64,000 nucleotides of DNA from Salvelinus alpinus (lineage: Eukaryota > Chordata > Actinopteri > Salmoniformes > Salmonidae), in assembly GCF_045679555.1 (NCBI RefSeq), contig NC_092096.1, positions 28,280,364-28,344,363 on the forward strand, given 5' to 3'. Both the position numbers and the translations under genes were made by a program. Under the pieces are notes generated by a model. The model was not told the origin of the DNA. It saw only the letters and a program-made list of their open reading frames with translations, and ran no database searches. Positions 41,448 through 52,849 of the stretch are shown here, in pieces (positions within the stretch are counted from its first letter, which is position 1; the number at the start of each line of letters is the position of its first letter).

Positions 41448-42054
41448 CACAGTGATACAATCACTATTTGTAACGTCTGCTTCCAACTCACACTCTCAAA
41501 CACATAGATCCCCTGAACACAGCCCACTTTCCAACTCACACTCTCAAACACATAGATCCCCTCTAGCTCACTCTCCAGATCCCAATCACCTGAATTCTGA
41601 TAAACTGAACTAAATAGTGTGTGTAAATGACATACAGGTGTTCACACACTATTTAGTTCAGTTCTTTGCACCCCATCATTGTGAGGTATTGTTTGTTTTG
41701 TGACACACTTCTATTCGGAGCTCTGTTTTTCCCGTATTCAGTCCTCCTGTGTGTAATAGTTTTTGCCTGCCTCACTAACGACACCTTTTGCTTATTCCCT
41801 GCCTGTACTTTAGCCTATCGGATTTCCTGTTATCAACCTCTTGCCTGTTCTCCTGGACTACGTTACTAGCCTTTTCCCTGCCTGTACTGTTGCCTCTTTG
41901 GACCCCTGTGTATGATCTTCTGCCTGCCCCTGGACCCATCTACCTGCCTCCTCCTGTGGTCCTTTACAAACAAACACCTGCTGCGCCCTGCACTTGAAAC
42001 CAGCTAACTATCTCCCATCGTGTTCATTACACTATTACTGCTGGTACAAAAACC
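41448..42054 (-). other. 23-spacer signal of J2b split by an LTR
   Basis: Heptamer CACAGTG (41448-41454) and 14 bp of spacer, then the LTR, then the rest of the spacer and nonamer ACAAAAACC (42046-42054). Removing the LTR and one CTATT copy leaves a spacer of exactly 23 bp, so the signal was normal before the insertion. Confidence 0.9.
41469..42031 (+). mobile_element. Solo LTR-like element, 563 bp, 5-bp duplication CTATT
   Basis: Starts TGTAACGTCTGCTTCC, ends GTTCATTACA; flanked by CTATT at 41464-41468 and 42032-42036. TG...CA ends and a 5-bp duplication fit an LTR. Inserted within the J2b recombination signal. Confidence 0.75.
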
Positions 42055-42346
42055 TCTGTGTTTTGTGTTGCTGCAGCTGTTACAGTGAAGATCACTCATA
42101 CAGAATCATAATCAACACAAATACACTTTAACATCTTCCAGGTAGAACAAACACTTCATATTAGCTGTTTCTAGATAATATACATATGAATTGCATCTTA
42201 AATCCAGATATGAGTCCTTTAATTCACACATGTGTGAAATAGGACAAATATAAGCACCACCTAGTTGTTATAAAGGAAAGCTCATGCAGGACAAAATATA
42301 TTCTAATGGGAGCCTACTTGGAAACTGAAATAGATTTGAAACATGA

Positions 42347-42390
42347 ATTTGCATAATGCATCTGCTCCGCTGCTCTAAGAGCATTTATAT
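42347..42390 (+). promoter_or_regulatory. V2 promoter: octamer and TATA
   Basis: ATTTGCAT at 42347-42354, TTTATAT at 42384-42390, leader ATG at 42453. Confidence 0.9.
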
Positions 42391-42452
42391 CCCTGTGAGT
42401 TTAACACTTCATGACAGAGCTGTTCTTCATGACAACAGAACCCACAACAACC

Positions 42453-42949
42453 ATGACTTTTATCACCATCTTCATCTGGACACTTGTCTTCTACATACAA
42501 GGTATAAGAATTATGATTATCTAAGTAACAATAATTGAGTAAGTAATGGATGATTATCTCATAATAATGTATTAATTACATAATTTCAGATATTAAAAGT
42601 GTTTTGTTTGTTTCTCTCACTATTCAATATTCAGAATCCAGAGGACAGTACACTCTGACTCAGACACATGCAGTGAAAGCTGATGGCAATGGAGAGACGG
42701 TCAACATTGGCTGTAAACTCAGCAGTGGTATATACAGTAATTACCTGCACTGGTACCAACAGAGACCTGGAGAAGCTCCTAAACTCCTCATTTATCAGAT
42801 AAACAACAAGTTCACTGGGACTCCATCTAGATTCAGTGGTAGTGGATCTGGGACTGATTTCACTCTGATCATCAGTGGAGTCCAGGCAGAAGATGCAGGA
42901 GATTATTACTGTCAGAGTTTACACTACCCCAACAGTGTCTTGGTGTTCA
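42453..42949 (+). CDS. Light-chain V segment V2 (leader + V exon)
   Basis: Leader exon 42453-42501 ([16 protein letters not shown]) with donor GGTATAAG. V exon from acceptor TATTCAG at 42635 to 42949. Encodes [14 protein letters not shown], first Cys in NIGCKLSSG, Trp in [30 protein letters not shown], and second Cys in [15 protein letters not shown]. More distant from V1, V3 and V5 than these are from each other, mainly in FR1, CDR1 and CDR2. No damage seen. Confidence 0.93.
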
Positions 42950-42977
42950 CACAGTGATACAGAGCCGTACAAAAACC
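42950..42977 (+). other. 12-spacer recombination signal of V2
   Basis: CACAGTG (42950-42956), ATACAGAGCCGT, ACAAAAACC (42969-42977). Confidence 0.95.
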
Positions 42978-43504
42978 TCCCTCAATCATACTGCACAGTG
43001 ACTGAGGGAGAAGAGACAGTGACATGGAACACTGATCAGTGAATAAACTTTGAATAACGTTAGAAACCATCATTCAGATCACATGTTCTCCATCGTCATC
43101 AACAGTATCATCATCACCACCATCACCATCATCATCATCATGTCATGGTTGACTCATTATATTTGTCACAGCCTGAAAGTACACCTATAAATGTTATTTG
43201 ATGCTATGAAACACACACAATATCAGTCCATATTCAAGTGAGGTGATGTTACATCAGCATCAGCCCCCTAAATCATATCCCCATATGAACCTCGCAACCA
43301 AATATGTGATGTGATCATCTAGCATTATATTAACTATTTTGATGAGCAGGTTACTGACTGTTACATCTGTGAATGAGACATGATGCTGGGCTCAAATATG
43401 AGACATGTTTATGCACATATCTAATTTAAGTATGATATCCATTTATTACTGATTACTTATGTATCTGTTATGTCTCCCTCCCTGAATCCACCATAAAGGT
43501 TCAA
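42978..43504. other. Duplicated Ig-cluster spacer
   Basis: Includes a short CAT-rich repeat near 43087-43145. No gene. Confidence 0.5.
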
Positions 43505-43705
43505 ACCAGACAGTCCCCCACAACTGGCCCGGTCCAGGATATTTCAGGCAGTGAAACTGTTCATCTGCTAGACTGGATGCTGTGGGAGTGAAACAAAAAT
43601 TTACATAGACAGAGCTGGGTGGTTCTGCTTGTCCCAGAATAGAGCTCTAATGTCACCAGATGTTCACTCTGTTACCAGTGGGTTGGAGGTAGAGAAGACT
43701 CTATG
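43505..43705. promoter_or_regulatory. Conserved non-coding block 3' of C3 (copy 3 of 4)
   Basis: Same block as 15225-15440; cut short on the right by a SINE tail. About 0.75 kb from the C3 stop. Confidence 0.5.
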
Positions 43706-43708
43706 ACT

Positions 43709-43765
43709 ATTTACATTTACATTTAAGTCATTTAGCAGACGCTCTTATCCAGAGCGACTTACAAG
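43709..43765 (-). repeat. SINE tail fragment
   Basis: ATTTAAGTCATTTAGCAGAC and CTCTTATCCAGAGCGACTTA, the 3' part of the SINE seen whole at 48914-49070. Confidence 0.8.
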
Positions 43766-44440
43766 TTGGGTATCTTGCAGATGTGATACTGGTAATATTA
43801 TGTGGACAACTTTTTTTTTTAAATGTAGCTAAATGCAGATGTGAGATATCGATCAAATGTTCAATAGCATTACATTATTGTCTTTATAATCTAGAAGTCA
43901 AGCAGGTCAAAAACTTCTGAGAAATATGAATAAAGAGTACCTACTGTACTACAAATGACTAAACCTCTCCTGTTAATCTGTGAAAATAGTAGTATCTTTT
44001 GTTAGTATGAACTACCTGTTAATGACGTTGTGGTTAGAACATAAATAACTAAGCAATAAGGTTTAGGTCGGATAGATTTCATAGAAACTGTGAATCCTAC
44101 TTTACGAATATTTTTCTATATATTCAACATTTAAGACTAAAGTAAAATTATTGAAAGAGACAAAAACATATTTGTTTCTAAGATAAATCTTTATTTTCAT
44201 CTATTCATCAAAGCATCAAAGCAAACATTCCTACAGATTCTAATAGTAATAAAACAGAACACATCACATCTAACACTGATACAATCTCAGTCTACAGAGA
44301 GGATTGACACATGAACTCAAGCAAAGCCCTCTGTTAGTCTACATGTCAGTGATCAATAAGACAGAGAACATCTGATCTCAGAACAGAGTCAAAGCAGAGG
44401 AACCAGCAGCCTCTCTCCACAGGGGTGTGACTGAGGGGTC

Positions 44441-44757
44441 CTACCCAGAACAGTCAGCCCTCCTCAGGGTCTTGGTGACTGGAGTCTGGGATTTCTGCTG
44501 GGCTTCACAGGTCACCTCTCCTGCCTTGGTCCACTCCTGGCCAGTGAGAGTCAGGGTGCTGCTCCAGCTGTATAGACCGTCCTTCTCCAGTACCCCGGGA
44601 TTAGCCTCCTGCTTCTTGCTGGTCCCGTCCACTTTCCAGCTCAAGGTCCAGTCTGAGGGGAAACCCTTGTTGGCCAGACACGTCAGTGTGGCTGTGGTTG
44701 TACTGGACAGCTCCTCACTAGAGGGGGGCAGGACGGTGAGGGTGGGGGAACTGTTAC
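44441..44757 (-). CDS. Immunoglobulin light-chain constant exon C3
   Basis: 317-nt C1-set exon with acceptor, Cys pair and ADCSG-stop as in C1. Encodes [20 protein letters not shown], so one Met of C1 is Leu. AATAAA at 44195-44190. Looks functional. Confidence 0.94.
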
Positions 44758-45672
44758 CTGGAACAAACAGAACACATCAAATAAGTAACTACATCAAGTA
44801 CAGCTACAGTATGAGATTCTCTTCAGCAAAGTACACAACAACATAAAGTAAATTGGAAATGCCCTCTAAATATGAATATAAAAGTTAGATTGTTTAAATG
44901 ATGTGGAGAAAAACCTAAAGTAATATGATACAAAACAGATTTATGAACCAAACAAGTAGAAAGTGTTTAAATAACTAGAGTTACTAGTCATACGGTGTCA
45001 GTTATACATGTTATACAGATATTGTTCAGGAATGGATTTGATCAGAACAGCCTGCTCATATTCATAGTATTTTCATCACATATCATCCATGTTGGATTAT
45101 GAAGTCAGTTACAACCATAACTGAGACCCTTTGTCTTCACACTAACAGTGAAGTCTACCATGAACACAATGCAACAATGATGAATACTATATACAATACT
45201 ATTAGTTATTATACCAGAATTAGGAGTGATATTCTGCAATTATACAATTCAGACATACAATTAAACCTACAATTGATCATTTTGATTCAATAAATATTTA
45301 TTTGAAAGAAGGCTCTCTCAAAAGCTACATTTAACCAAAAATATTTGAGTTAAAGATAATAAAAATATAAATAAAAAATTGCACACAAACAGTAATACAC
45401 AATGCGACAACTATATTCCATATTATTAAATAGTTATCCTAGAACTATCCTCTGCAATCCATCAAACCACACATTTAACTAAACACCTACATTTGAACGT
45501 TTTAATTAAATAACATTTCATTTGAAAGAAGGCTTCGTCAAAAGTAATAGAAAATATATATATTTTTTGAAGTAAAATATGTAAAAAGCAACATTTTCAT
45601 AGAGATGAAGATTCACAAAAAAAATACCCCCAAAAATGATCTGAAAGAAATATCAAAGAGCTTGTTACTTAC

Positions 45673-45710
45673 TTCCAACATCGAGTCTGGTGCCGCTACC
45701 AAAAGTGTAC
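45673..45710 (-). CDS. Light-chain J segment J3a
   Basis: 38-nt J encoding YTFGSGTRLDVG, GTAAGT donor. Looks functional. Confidence 0.93.
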
Positions 45711-45749
45711 CACAGTGATAAAATCCCTATTGCTGCTCGTACAAAAACC
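45711..45749 (-). other. 23-spacer recombination signal of J3a
   Basis: CACAGTG (45711-45717), 23 bp, ACAAAAACC (45741-45749). Confidence 0.93.
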
Positions 45750-46183
45750 TCCTGCATGTTTGGCACTCTTAATTTCTTTAGACTGTGGTTCAAATAATTA
45801 ACTCTGCTATAGTATGAATACATTTCAGAAATTATTTAATCTATTCAATTTTATATAAAGTGTTTTTTATTTCGTTTCCCTTAATCCCTTAACATTGAGC
45901 AGAAACCTACTGTTTACTATATATTTCCTACAAGGTGCAGTATGTTTATTCATACAACTAATCTAAGATGCAGGCTAATCACTTTAATCTTTAGAAAATA
46001 TTGGTCAAATTTTATTAGATGTAATAACTTTTGTATTCAAATTGGCCATAGTACGTGTAGGCCTTGTGTATTTAAAAAAAATGCATTATTATTTTTATCC
46101 TCAATATCGAGGCAAAATTAATAGAGAACTTGAAACACAACATCAAAAGGTGAATAAAATGTAGATTTGTTTTGTTTACTTAC

Positions 46184-46221
46184 TTCCAACATCAAGTCTG
46201 GTGCCGCTACCAAAAGTCCAC
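46184..46221 (-). CDS. Light-chain J segment J3b
   Basis: 38-nt J encoding WTFGSGTRLDVG, GTAAGT donor. Looks functional. Confidence 0.93.
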
Positions 46222-46260
46222 CACAGTGATACAATCCCTATTACTGCTGGTACAAAAACC
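46222..46260 (-). other. 23-spacer recombination signal of J3b
   Basis: CACAGTG (46222-46228), 23 bp, ACAAAAACC (46252-46260). Confidence 0.93.
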
Positions 46261-46877
46261 TCTCTGTGTTGTGATGCTGCAGCTGTTACAGTGAAGATCA
46301 CTCATACAGAATCATAATCAACACAAATACACTTTAACATCTTCCAGGCAGAACAAACACTTCATATAAGCTGTTTCTAGGAATTAAAAATATGAATTGT
46401 GTCTTAAATCCAGATATTAGTATTGTTTTCCTTCCTCTGTGTACCAGGTTCTCCTAGTCTGTAGGTACAGTCCAGCATTAGATCAGTGTTCCTAGTATTC
46501 CTCCATATTGTCCATATAAAAGACAACAGCAGCAGTAGTGATAGTGATCATGTTGTATATTCCTTTATTAAACATGTTAAAGTCACAGAGGACAGACAAC
46601 ACTACCAGAGGAATCCTACCAGCTTTAGTTTAGAGAAGTGTTCACTAACTGACTAGAGGAACTTACATGAGAGACCAAGCATGAGTGAACAGACAGTTCA
46701 TTATATCTGATCATCATCAGAATCAAAATATAATTGTGGTGTGACATAAAAATGACCATGGATCAGTTATCAGAGTTAACAGTTGCTGTTTGATGTTATT
46801 AAAGATAGCTAATGCAGGACAAAATATATTTTAATGATGGGAACCGACTTGGAAATTGAAATAGATTTTACAAATTA

Positions 46878-46944
46878 ATTTGCATAATGGATCTGGATAA
46901 TTTGCATAGACAGCACATGCTTCAGTGCTCTGGGAGTGTTTATA
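46878..46944 (+). promoter_or_regulatory. V3 promoter: two octamers and TATA
   Basis: ATTTGCAT at 46878-46885 and again at 46900-46907, TTTATA at 46939-46944, leader ATG at 47010. The other V segments have one perfect octamer. Confidence 0.88.
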
Positions 46945-47009
46945 GCCCTGTGAGTTCACCACTTCATGACTGAGAGCTGTTCTTCATGACAACAGAACCC
47001 ACCACAACC

Positions 47010-47514
47010 ATGACTTGTTTCACCATCTTCATCTGGACACTTGTTTTCTGCTTTCAAGGTTACAGTTTTTGGAATTTATTGTTGAAAATGAATTAAATCT
47101 ACAGTGTTTACATGTACAGTATATCAATGTTAATATTTCTATTCATTACTATATGTAATATTTCAATCATATCAATGTTTTTACTATATTTTTCAGAAGC
47201 CAGAGGACAGTATGTTGTGACACAGACTCCGGCAGTGAAAACTGTTGTCCCAGAACAGACAGTCTCTCTGAACTGTAAAACCAGCAGTAATGTTTTTGGT
47301 AATAATCATCTAGCCTGGTACCAACAGAAACCTGGAGGAGCTCCTAAACTCCTTATTTACCTTGCTACAACACGTCAGTCTGGGACTCCATCTAGATTCA
47401 GTGGCAGTGGATCTGGGAGTGACTTCGCTCTGACCATCAGTGAAGTCCAGGCTGAAGATGCAGGAGATTACTACTGTCAGAGTTTACACTGGCCTGGTAG
47501 CACTCAGTGGTTCA
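47010..47514 (+). CDS. Light-chain V segment V3 (leader + V exon)
   Basis: Leader exon 47010-47058 ([16 protein letters not shown]), donor GGTTACAG. V exon from 47197 to 47514. Encodes [14 protein letters not shown], first Cys in [10 protein letters not shown], Trp in [30 protein letters not shown], and second Cys in [15 protein letters not shown]. Close to V1 and V5. No damage seen. Confidence 0.94.
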
Positions 47515-47542
47515 CACAGTGATACAGAGCCGTACAAAAACC
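47515..47542 (+). other. 12-spacer recombination signal of V3
   Basis: CACAGTG (47515-47521), ATACAGAGCCGT, ACAAAAACC (47534-47542). Confidence 0.95.
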
Positions 47543-48230
47543 TCCCTCAGTCAGACTGCACAGTGACTGTACTGCTACAGCTGGGACCTACTGCAGGTGC
47601 TGAGGGGAGGAGATGATCCAGTACAATGACACAGTGTGTAGTAGAGCTGAACAACAATAGGGTCAAACTAGAGCTGTGTCTAGAAGACCTTAGATCATAA
47701 CTGATCACTAAATGTTTCTCCTGACTATTAACTACATGTTGACTCTGTTGAGTAACTCAAGGAAAACCATCAACCAATCTGGATAGAGATGATGTACAAT
47801 GATCCAAACCCCTAAAGATGACCTGTGTTTTGAATAGCTAGAAATTAGTCAACATGATTCAAACACATACAATAAAGCCCCTAAACATTACCCAGACATC
47901 CTCCCTCACACCACTGTGGTAGTTCCAGAGAGCAGCAGGTGAAGCTGGAGACGTCAGAGCTCTGGAGATCTCCTCTTTAGATCAGAGTCAGTCAGCAGCA
48001 TCACAGTCCACACACAGACTGCAGTTACTAAGCCTGACCACTGGAGAGAGACATAAAGCAGATACTATCTGGTCTAATAACACAGAAATAACAATATGCT
48101 CCATTTGTAGATGTCTATAATCAATATATCAGTCCCCATTCAGCACTTATATCATAAACCATGTCAGTCATTACATAGCTATCAGGTTTCTACATCACAT
48201 CAGTTTGACTGTCCAGGAAGACTATTTACA
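47543..48230. other. V3 downstream spacer
   Basis: Duplicated Ig-cluster spacer; CCACTGTGGTAGTTCCAGAG recurs after the V4 pseudogene. No gene. Confidence 0.5.
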
Positions 48231-48234
48231 TATT

Positions 48235-48352
48235 TTTTTATTTTATTTAACCTTTACTTAACTAGGCAAGTCAGTTAAGAACAAATTCTTATTTACAATG
48301 ACGGCCTACCCCGGCCAAACGCTGACGACGCTGGGTCAATTGTGAGCCCCCA
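48235..48352 (-). repeat. SmaI-type SINE, 5'-truncated
   Basis: On the minus strand it ends GACTTGCCTAGTTAAGTAAA, preceded by AAGAATTTGTTCTTAACTGA and GGCCGTCATTGTAAA. It stops about 12 bp before the octamer-like site of the V4 pseudogene. Confidence 0.88.
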
Positions 48353-48363
48353 TATATAGGACA

Positions 48364-48408
48364 CTTTGCATTAGCAGCACATGCTTCAGTGGTCTGGGAG
48401 TGTTTATA
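48364..48408 (+). promoter_or_regulatory. Degenerate promoter of the V4 pseudogene
   Basis: CTTTGCAT (48364-48371) stands where V3 has its second octamer ATTTGCAT. TTTATA at 48403-48408 is kept. The first octamer is absent. Confidence 0.75.
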
Positions 48409-48473
48409 TCCCTGTGAGTTTAACACTTCATGACTGAGAGCTGTTCTTCATGACAACAGAACCCACAACAACC

Positions 48474-49140
48474 ATGACTTTAATCACCGTCTTCATATGT
48501 ATATTTTCCCTGTGTCTCCAAGGTAATATATTTGACAGATGCAAACCATTGCAATATTAGGCTATAAAAACTTATTACAGTTTAAGATAATAATCTATAT
48601 GGACAAATGAATGAACAATTTAATGCTAACTCAACATGCCATCTCTGTTTCAGAGTCCAGAGGCCAGGTCATTGTGACTCAGACTCTTGCAGTGAAAACT
48701 ATTTCAGTGGGTCACTCATTCATTTTCAGCTGTAAGACCTGCAGTGCTGTATACAGTGACATCTATGGAAAGGGGATGGCCTGTTATCAACAGAAACCTG
48801 GAGAAGCTCCTAAATACCTAATATTCTTAGCTAAAACCCTTCAGTCTTGGACTCCATCTAGATTCAGTGGCAGTGGATCTGGGAGTGACTTCACTCTGAC
48901 CAACAGTGGAGTCAGTTACAGTTAAGTCATTTAGCAGACGCTCTTATCCAGAGCGACTTACAAATTGGAAAGTTCATTCATATTCATCCTGGTCCCCCCG
49001 TGGGGAATGAACCCACAACCCTGGCGTTGCAAGCGCCATGCTCTACCAACTGAGCCACACGGGACCACGTGTCCAGTCTGAAGATGCAGGAGATTACCAC
49101 TGTCAGAGTTTACACTACCCCAACAGTGTCTGGGTGTTCA
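48474..49140 (+). pseudogene. Light-chain V pseudogene V4, split by a SINE
   Basis: Leader exon 48474-48522 (MTLITVFICIFSLCLQ) with donor GGTAATA. V exon from the TTTCAG acceptor at 48654. The first Cys is present (IFSCKTCS), but the core Trp is Cys ([10 protein letters not shown]). CDR1 is longer than in the other V segments. FR3 ([13 protein letters not shown]) is cut after about 48913 by a SINE; FR3 and CDR3 resume at 49071 with GTCCAGTCTGAAGATGCAGG and a Cys codon. Not functional. Confidence 0.92.
48914..49070 (-). repeat. AvaIII-type SINE inside the V4 exon
   Basis: On the minus strand it starts GGTCCCGTGTGGCTCAGTTG (tRNA-like A box), has GGGTTCATTCCC as B box, and ends CTAAATGACTTAACTG. 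Possible short duplication GTCAGT/GTCCAGT at the ends. Confidence 0.9.
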
Positions 49141-49168
49141 CACAGTGATACAGAGTCGTACAAAAACC
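49141..49168 (+). other. 12-spacer recombination signal of V4
   Basis: CACAGTG (49141-49147), ATACAGAGTCGT, ACAAAAACC (49160-49168). The signal is intact although the V is dead. Confidence 0.92.
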
Positions 49169-49239
49169 TCCCTCAGTCAGACACCACTATGGTAGTTCCA
49201 GAGAGCAGCCGGCTCTGGAGATCTCCCTTTGAGATCAGT

Positions 49240-49440
49240 TGGGCTACCGAGTGGCGCAGTGGTCTAAGGCACTGCATCTCAATGCTAGAGGCGTCACTAC
49301 AGATGCTGGTTCGATCCCGGGCTGAATCACAAACGGCGGTGATCTGGAGTCCCATAGGGCGACGCACAATTTGCCCAGCGTCATCTGTGATAGGCCGTCA
49401 TTGTAAAAAATTATTTGTTCTTAACTGACTTGCCTACGTA
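49240..49440 (+). repeat. SmaI-type SINE
   Basis: Starts GGGCTACCGAGTGGCGCAGT, B box GGTTCGATCCC, then CATAGGGCGACGCACAATTT, GGCCGTCATTGT and TTGTTCTTAACTGACTTGCC. An AT microsatellite follows at about 49449-49496. Confidence 0.92.
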
Positions 49441-49522
49441 GTAATTATATATATAATTACGGTTCTGACTTAGATTATATATATATATATATATATGTGT
49501 TTTTAAATGAAGTCAGTCAGCA

Positions 49523-51178
49523 GCATTTAAGTCTTTGAATGCCAAGTTAACAAACAGGATCACTGACCATTTCGAATCCCACCGTACCTTCTCCGCTGTG
49601 CAATCCGGTTTCAGAGCTGGTCACGGGTGCACCTCAGCCACGCTCAAGGTACTAAACGATATCATAACCGCCATCGATAAAAGACAGTACTGTGCAGCCG
49701 TCTTCATCGACCTGGCCAAGGCTTTCGACTCTGTCAATCACCGTATTCTTATCGGCAGACTCAACAGCCTTGGTTTCTCAAATGACTGCCTTTCCTGATT
49801 CACCAACTACTTCTCAGATAGAGTTCAGTGTGTCAAATCGGAGGGTCTGTTGTCCGGACCTCTGGCAGTCTCTATGGAGGTACCACAGGGTTCAATTCTC
49901 GGGCCGACTCTTTTCTCTGTATATATCAATGATGTTGCTCTTGCTGCAGGTGATTCCTTGATCCACCTCTATGCAGACGATACCATTCTGTATACATCTG
50001 GCCCTTCTTTGGACACTGTGTGAACAATCCTCCAAACAAGCTTCAATGCCATACAACACTCCTTCCGTGGCCTCCAACTGCTCTTAAACGCTAGTAAAAC
50101 TAAATGCATGCTCTTCAACCGATCGCTGTGCGCACCCGCCCGCCCGACTAGCATCACTACTCTGGACGGTTCTGACTTAGATTATGTGGACAACTACAAA
50201 TACCTAGGTGCCTGGCTGGACTGTAAACTCTCCTTCCAGACTCATAATAAACATCTCCAATCCAAAATTACATCCAGAATCGGCTTCCTATTTCGCAACA
50301 AAGAATCCCTCACTCATGGTGCCAAACATACCCTCGTAAAACTGACTATCCTACCGATCCTCGACTTCAGCAATGTCATTTACAAAATAGCCTCCAACAC
50401 TCTACTCAGCAAACTGGATGCAGTCTATCACAGTGCCATCCGTTTTGTCATCAAAGCCCCATATACCACCCACAACCGCGACCTGTATGCTCTCGTCGGC
50501 TGGCCCTCGCTAGATATTCATCGCCAGACCCACTGGCTCCAGGTCATCTACAAGTCTTTGCTTGGTAAAGCTCCGCCTTATCTTAGCTCACTGGTCACCA
50601 TAACAACACCCACCCGTAGCACGCGCTCCAGCAGGTATATCTCACTGGTCATCCCCAAAGCCAACACCTGCTTTGGCCGCCTTTCCTTCCAGTTCTCTGC
50701 TGCCAATGACTGGAACGAATTGCAGAAATCTCTGTAGCTGGAGTTTTATATCTCCCTCTAACTTTAAGCATCAGCTGTCTGAGCAGCTTACCGATCACTG
50801 TACCTGTACACAGCCAATCTGTAAATAGCACACCCCGACTACCTCCATATTATTACTTACCCTCTTGCTCTTTTGCACCCCAGAAACTCTACTTGCACAT
50901 CATCATCTGCACATCTATCACTCCAGTATTAATGCTAAATTGTAATTATTTTCGCCTCTAGGGCCTATTTATTGCCTACCTCCATACTCTTCTACATTTG
51001 CACACACTGTACATCGATTTTAAATTGTTATTTTCTTTTGTGTTATTGACTGTATGTTTGTTTATGTGTAACTCTGTGTTGTTGTTTTTGTCGCACTGCT
51101 TGCTTCATCTTGGCCAGGTCGCAGTTGTAAATGAGAACTTGTTCTCAACTGGCCTTCCTGGTTAAATAAAGGTGAAAT
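49523..51178 (+). mobile_element. RSg-1-like LINE, 5'-truncated
   Basis: The RT part encodes QSGFRAGHGCTSAT, FIDLAKAFDSVNHRIL, VPQGSILGPTLFSVYIND and LYADDTILYTS. The C-terminal part runs to LQKSL-stop at 50737. Two in-frame TGA stops, at 49796-49798 and 50022-50024. The 3' end AACTTGTTCTCAACTGGCCT TCC then GGTTAAATAAAGGTGAAAT is nearly the tail of the SmaI-type SINEs nearby. The endonuclease is missing. Confidence 0.85.
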
Positions 51179-52224
51179 GAATAGAGAAATTGATCGGAGG
51201 AACCTGCATGATGTAAGTGTCCGTCTCATTACACTTTTTAACATTTTATCTCTGTCCTGTAGGCGACAGAAAAGCCTTATACTCTTTCTACCATATCCTA
51301 TATCCACTACATGATTTATGTTACATGATTATTTTCGATAGAACGTTGGTGGAACGCCGCATCGATGTGTCTCTCCAACAGTACCCTGGAGAGGCACCCT
51401 GGAGAGGCGCACTGGGAATGGACAAGCACAATGTTTTGCGCCCCTGCCTTTGTCAAAGTGGGCACTGCTTATCATAGGGCTGCATCAGCGCTCACCTAAA
51501 AAGCCCATATGCCACTGGTTGAGAGAAATTATCATTGTTTTTGGGCAGAATTTTGGGAGGTTTTATGTGTTGCTGGAAGTGTGTATTGGTCAGTTAAGCT
51601 CAGAAAAAATGCCAACAATCTAACGCCATAGGCAGGCGCCTAATCCTGCCTCATGAGCGGGCTGGCCGTGCCAATGATCACTGGAAGGTGGAAACCTTGG
51701 TATTCCTCTTTTCCATGGATATCAATATGTTACCATAGCATATTACCATGACACTAATAAACAGATAAAGTGATATATGTTCAGAAGTTACATGATATAT
51801 GACTTTTAAAAAACAATCTCCATTATTCATTATAGTTTTGTCTTGCTAAAAAACAACCAATAACCAATAATAGCATTGTATTTTTGCCCTTTTTATTAAC
51901 GTAATTGAACATTACTTGAAAGTTACAATCGCTTCAGGCTCCCAAGCCCTCAGAAAATCCCCAACTGGACCTTACAACCAGCTGTGGAAATCCAATGGAT
52001 GTGATCATCAACAGCAGCATATTAACTTTTTTCATGAGTAGGTTACGTACTGTTAGCTCTGTGAATGAGACCTGATGTTGGATTCAACATGAGATACATG
52101 TAAACTACTTGTACATAAACTATCATCATAAAGTAGAATACCCATTTTATCTGTCATTAACTACATTATGGCATATCTATTATGTCTCCCATCCTGAATC
52201 CACTACAGAGGTTAAAACCAGTCA
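51179..52224. other. Unrecognised spacer, then Ig-cluster spacer
   Basis: 51179-51750 matches nothing I know and holds no convincing frame. From about 51780 on it resembles the spacer 3' of the other clusters. Confidence 0.4.
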
Positions 52225-52430
52225 CTACCTCACATCTGGCCCAGTCCAGGGTATTTCAGACAGTGAAACTGGTCAACTGGTAGACTGGTAGCTGTGGGAG
52301 TAAAACTGAGATTTGCATACACAGGGCTGGGTGGTTCTGCTTGTCCCAGAATAGAGCAGCACTGTCACCAGATGTTCACTCTATTCCCAGGGGGTTGGAG
52401 GTAGAAAAGACTCTTTGACTATCTTGAAGA
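52225..52430. promoter_or_regulatory. Conserved non-coding block 3' of C4 (copy 4 of 4)
   Basis: Same block as 15225-15440. Now 4 kb from C4 because of the nested insertion at 52640-55978. Confidence 0.5.
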
Positions 52431-52849
52431 TTTGATACCGTTGAAATGACGTGGATCTTGTAAAACAAACTTTGCTTAATGTATGTGTGATCACATCGGT
52501 GAGAGTCCAAGATATCGATCAAATGTTCAAAAACAGTAGCTTACTGTCTTTTTGAGTCCATAAATGAAGCATGGCCAAAAAATGTCCCAAAAGATATGAA
52601 TCAAAATAAACATCACCTAATACATGTGGCTAAACGAGCTAAAATTAAAGCAGGAAGCACCAGTGACTAGATCAATAAAAAAGTGGTCAGATGAAGCAGA
52701 TTCTAAGCTATAGGACTGTTTGCTGGCACAGACTGGAATATGTTCTGTGATTCCTCCGATGGCATTGAGGAGTACACCACGTCAGTCATTGGCTTCATCA
52801 ATAAGTGCATCGATGACGTCATCCCCACAGTGACCGTACGTACGTACTG

